From: Candidatus Falkowiibacteriota bacterium
GTDB taxonomy: Bacteria; Patescibacteriota; Patescibacteriia; Patescibacteriales; UBA12465
Reading direction: 5' to 3'
Assembly: GCA_903839955.1 (NCBI GenBank)
Contig: CAIMEI010000153.1
Span: forward strand, 1 to 5,684
Length of the DNA: 5,684 bases
Position 1 is the first letter of the stretch. Each line of letters starts with the position of its first letter. The position numbers and the translations under genes were made by a program. Under the pieces are notes generated by a model. The model ran no database searches. It was not told the origin of the DNA and saw only the letters and a list, made by a program, of their open reading frames with translations. Shown here one piece after another: positions 5,538 to 5,684 of the stretch.

Positions 5538-5684
5538 ATGGATAAAAAAATTTTTATCATTGAAGACGACGCCACTATCCTGTATGGTCTAGACAGCCAA
5601 TTTGCCTCCGAGGGTTTTGAGACGGAAACTTCCGTCGGCGATGAAGAAATTGAGGAGCTGATTAAGAGAATCAAGGATTTAGAA
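5538..5684 (+). CDS. Response regulator, N-terminal part of receiver domain (3' truncated by window edge)
   Basis: Receiver domains accept a phosphoryl group from a histidine kinase on a conserved Asp and switch an output or partner. Only 49 codons are inside the window. They read MDKKIFIIEDDATILYGLDS, then QFASEGFETETS, giving the first beta strand, the acidic metal-binding cluster E9-D10-D11, the first helix, and the G-F-E-T second strand pattern (EGFEV in many members). The residues after this, GDEEIEELIKRIKDLE, form a charged helix. The phospho-acceptor Asp, expected at about residue 55-65 on the next strand, lies beyond the window, so neither it nor any output domain can be checked. The ATG at 5538 is the first in frame after the AT-rich gap and gives the standard receiver N-terminus. 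No Shine-Dalgarno is visible. The 22-base gap suggests it may have its own promoter rather than belonging strictly to the sugar operon. Confidence 0.83.
   Translation, partial: MDKKIFIIEDDATILYGLDSQFASEGFETETSVGDEEIEELIKRIKDLE

Overview
The window is 5.7 kb of densely packed bacterial DNA with every gene on the + strand. It holds nine coding regions, the first and last cut by the window edges, and no intergenic space longer than 23 bases. I see no rRNA, tRNA, CRISPR array, transposase or convincing hairpin terminator. Mixed base composition (roughly mid-40s % GC by eye), 1-5 nt gaps between genes, compact enzymes, AT-rich leaders without Shine-Dalgarno motifs, and proteins resembling Candidate Phyla Radiation families (the 150-aa RmlC-like cupin, the small cysteine hydrolase, the response regulator) suggest a Patescibacteria/CPR genome, perhaps Parcubacteria-like. 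This placement is an inference from gene style, not from a marker gene. TGA is used as a stop (end of mreD) and never appears in frame, which argues against the UGA-recoded CPR lineages (Gracilibacteria/Absconditabacteria).

Region 1 (1-2124) is the cell-shape cluster mreB (5' end missing), mreC and mreD, in the canonical order with 4 nt and 1 nt gaps. MreB is the actin-like filament, MreC the bitopic periplasmic scaffold and MreD the polytopic partner of the elongasome. The visible MreB carries several substitutions in its nucleotide-binding motifs. The genes for PBP2 and RodA, which often follow, are not next here.

Region 2 (2110-5515) starts with a good sigma70-type promoter embedded in the end of mreD. 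Its predicted start site lies almost on the next ATG, so the transcript would be leaderless or nearly so. It drives a five-gene block with 4-5 nt gaps: a PfkB/ribokinase-family kinase, a divergent RmlC-like cupin, an isochorismatase-family cysteine hydrolase, a zinc-type HIT hydrolase and dTDP-glucose 4,6-dehydratase (RmlB). Two members point to dTDP-deoxysugar synthesis. The kinase, hydrolase and HIT protein may serve sugar or nucleotide salvage or housekeeping, but their substrates cannot be read from the sequence.

Region 3 (5516-5684) has a 22-base gap with a perfect 14-bp AT palindrome, followed by the first 49 codons of a response regulator receiver domain.

The observations most worth following are the MreB nucleotide-site substitutions, the U before every ATG combined with absent Shine-Dalgarno sites, the near-leaderless promoter, the sharply bounded C-rich codon patch inside rmlB, and the RmlC-like protein that has lost canonical landmarks. 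I did not find a clearly new defence or mobile system.
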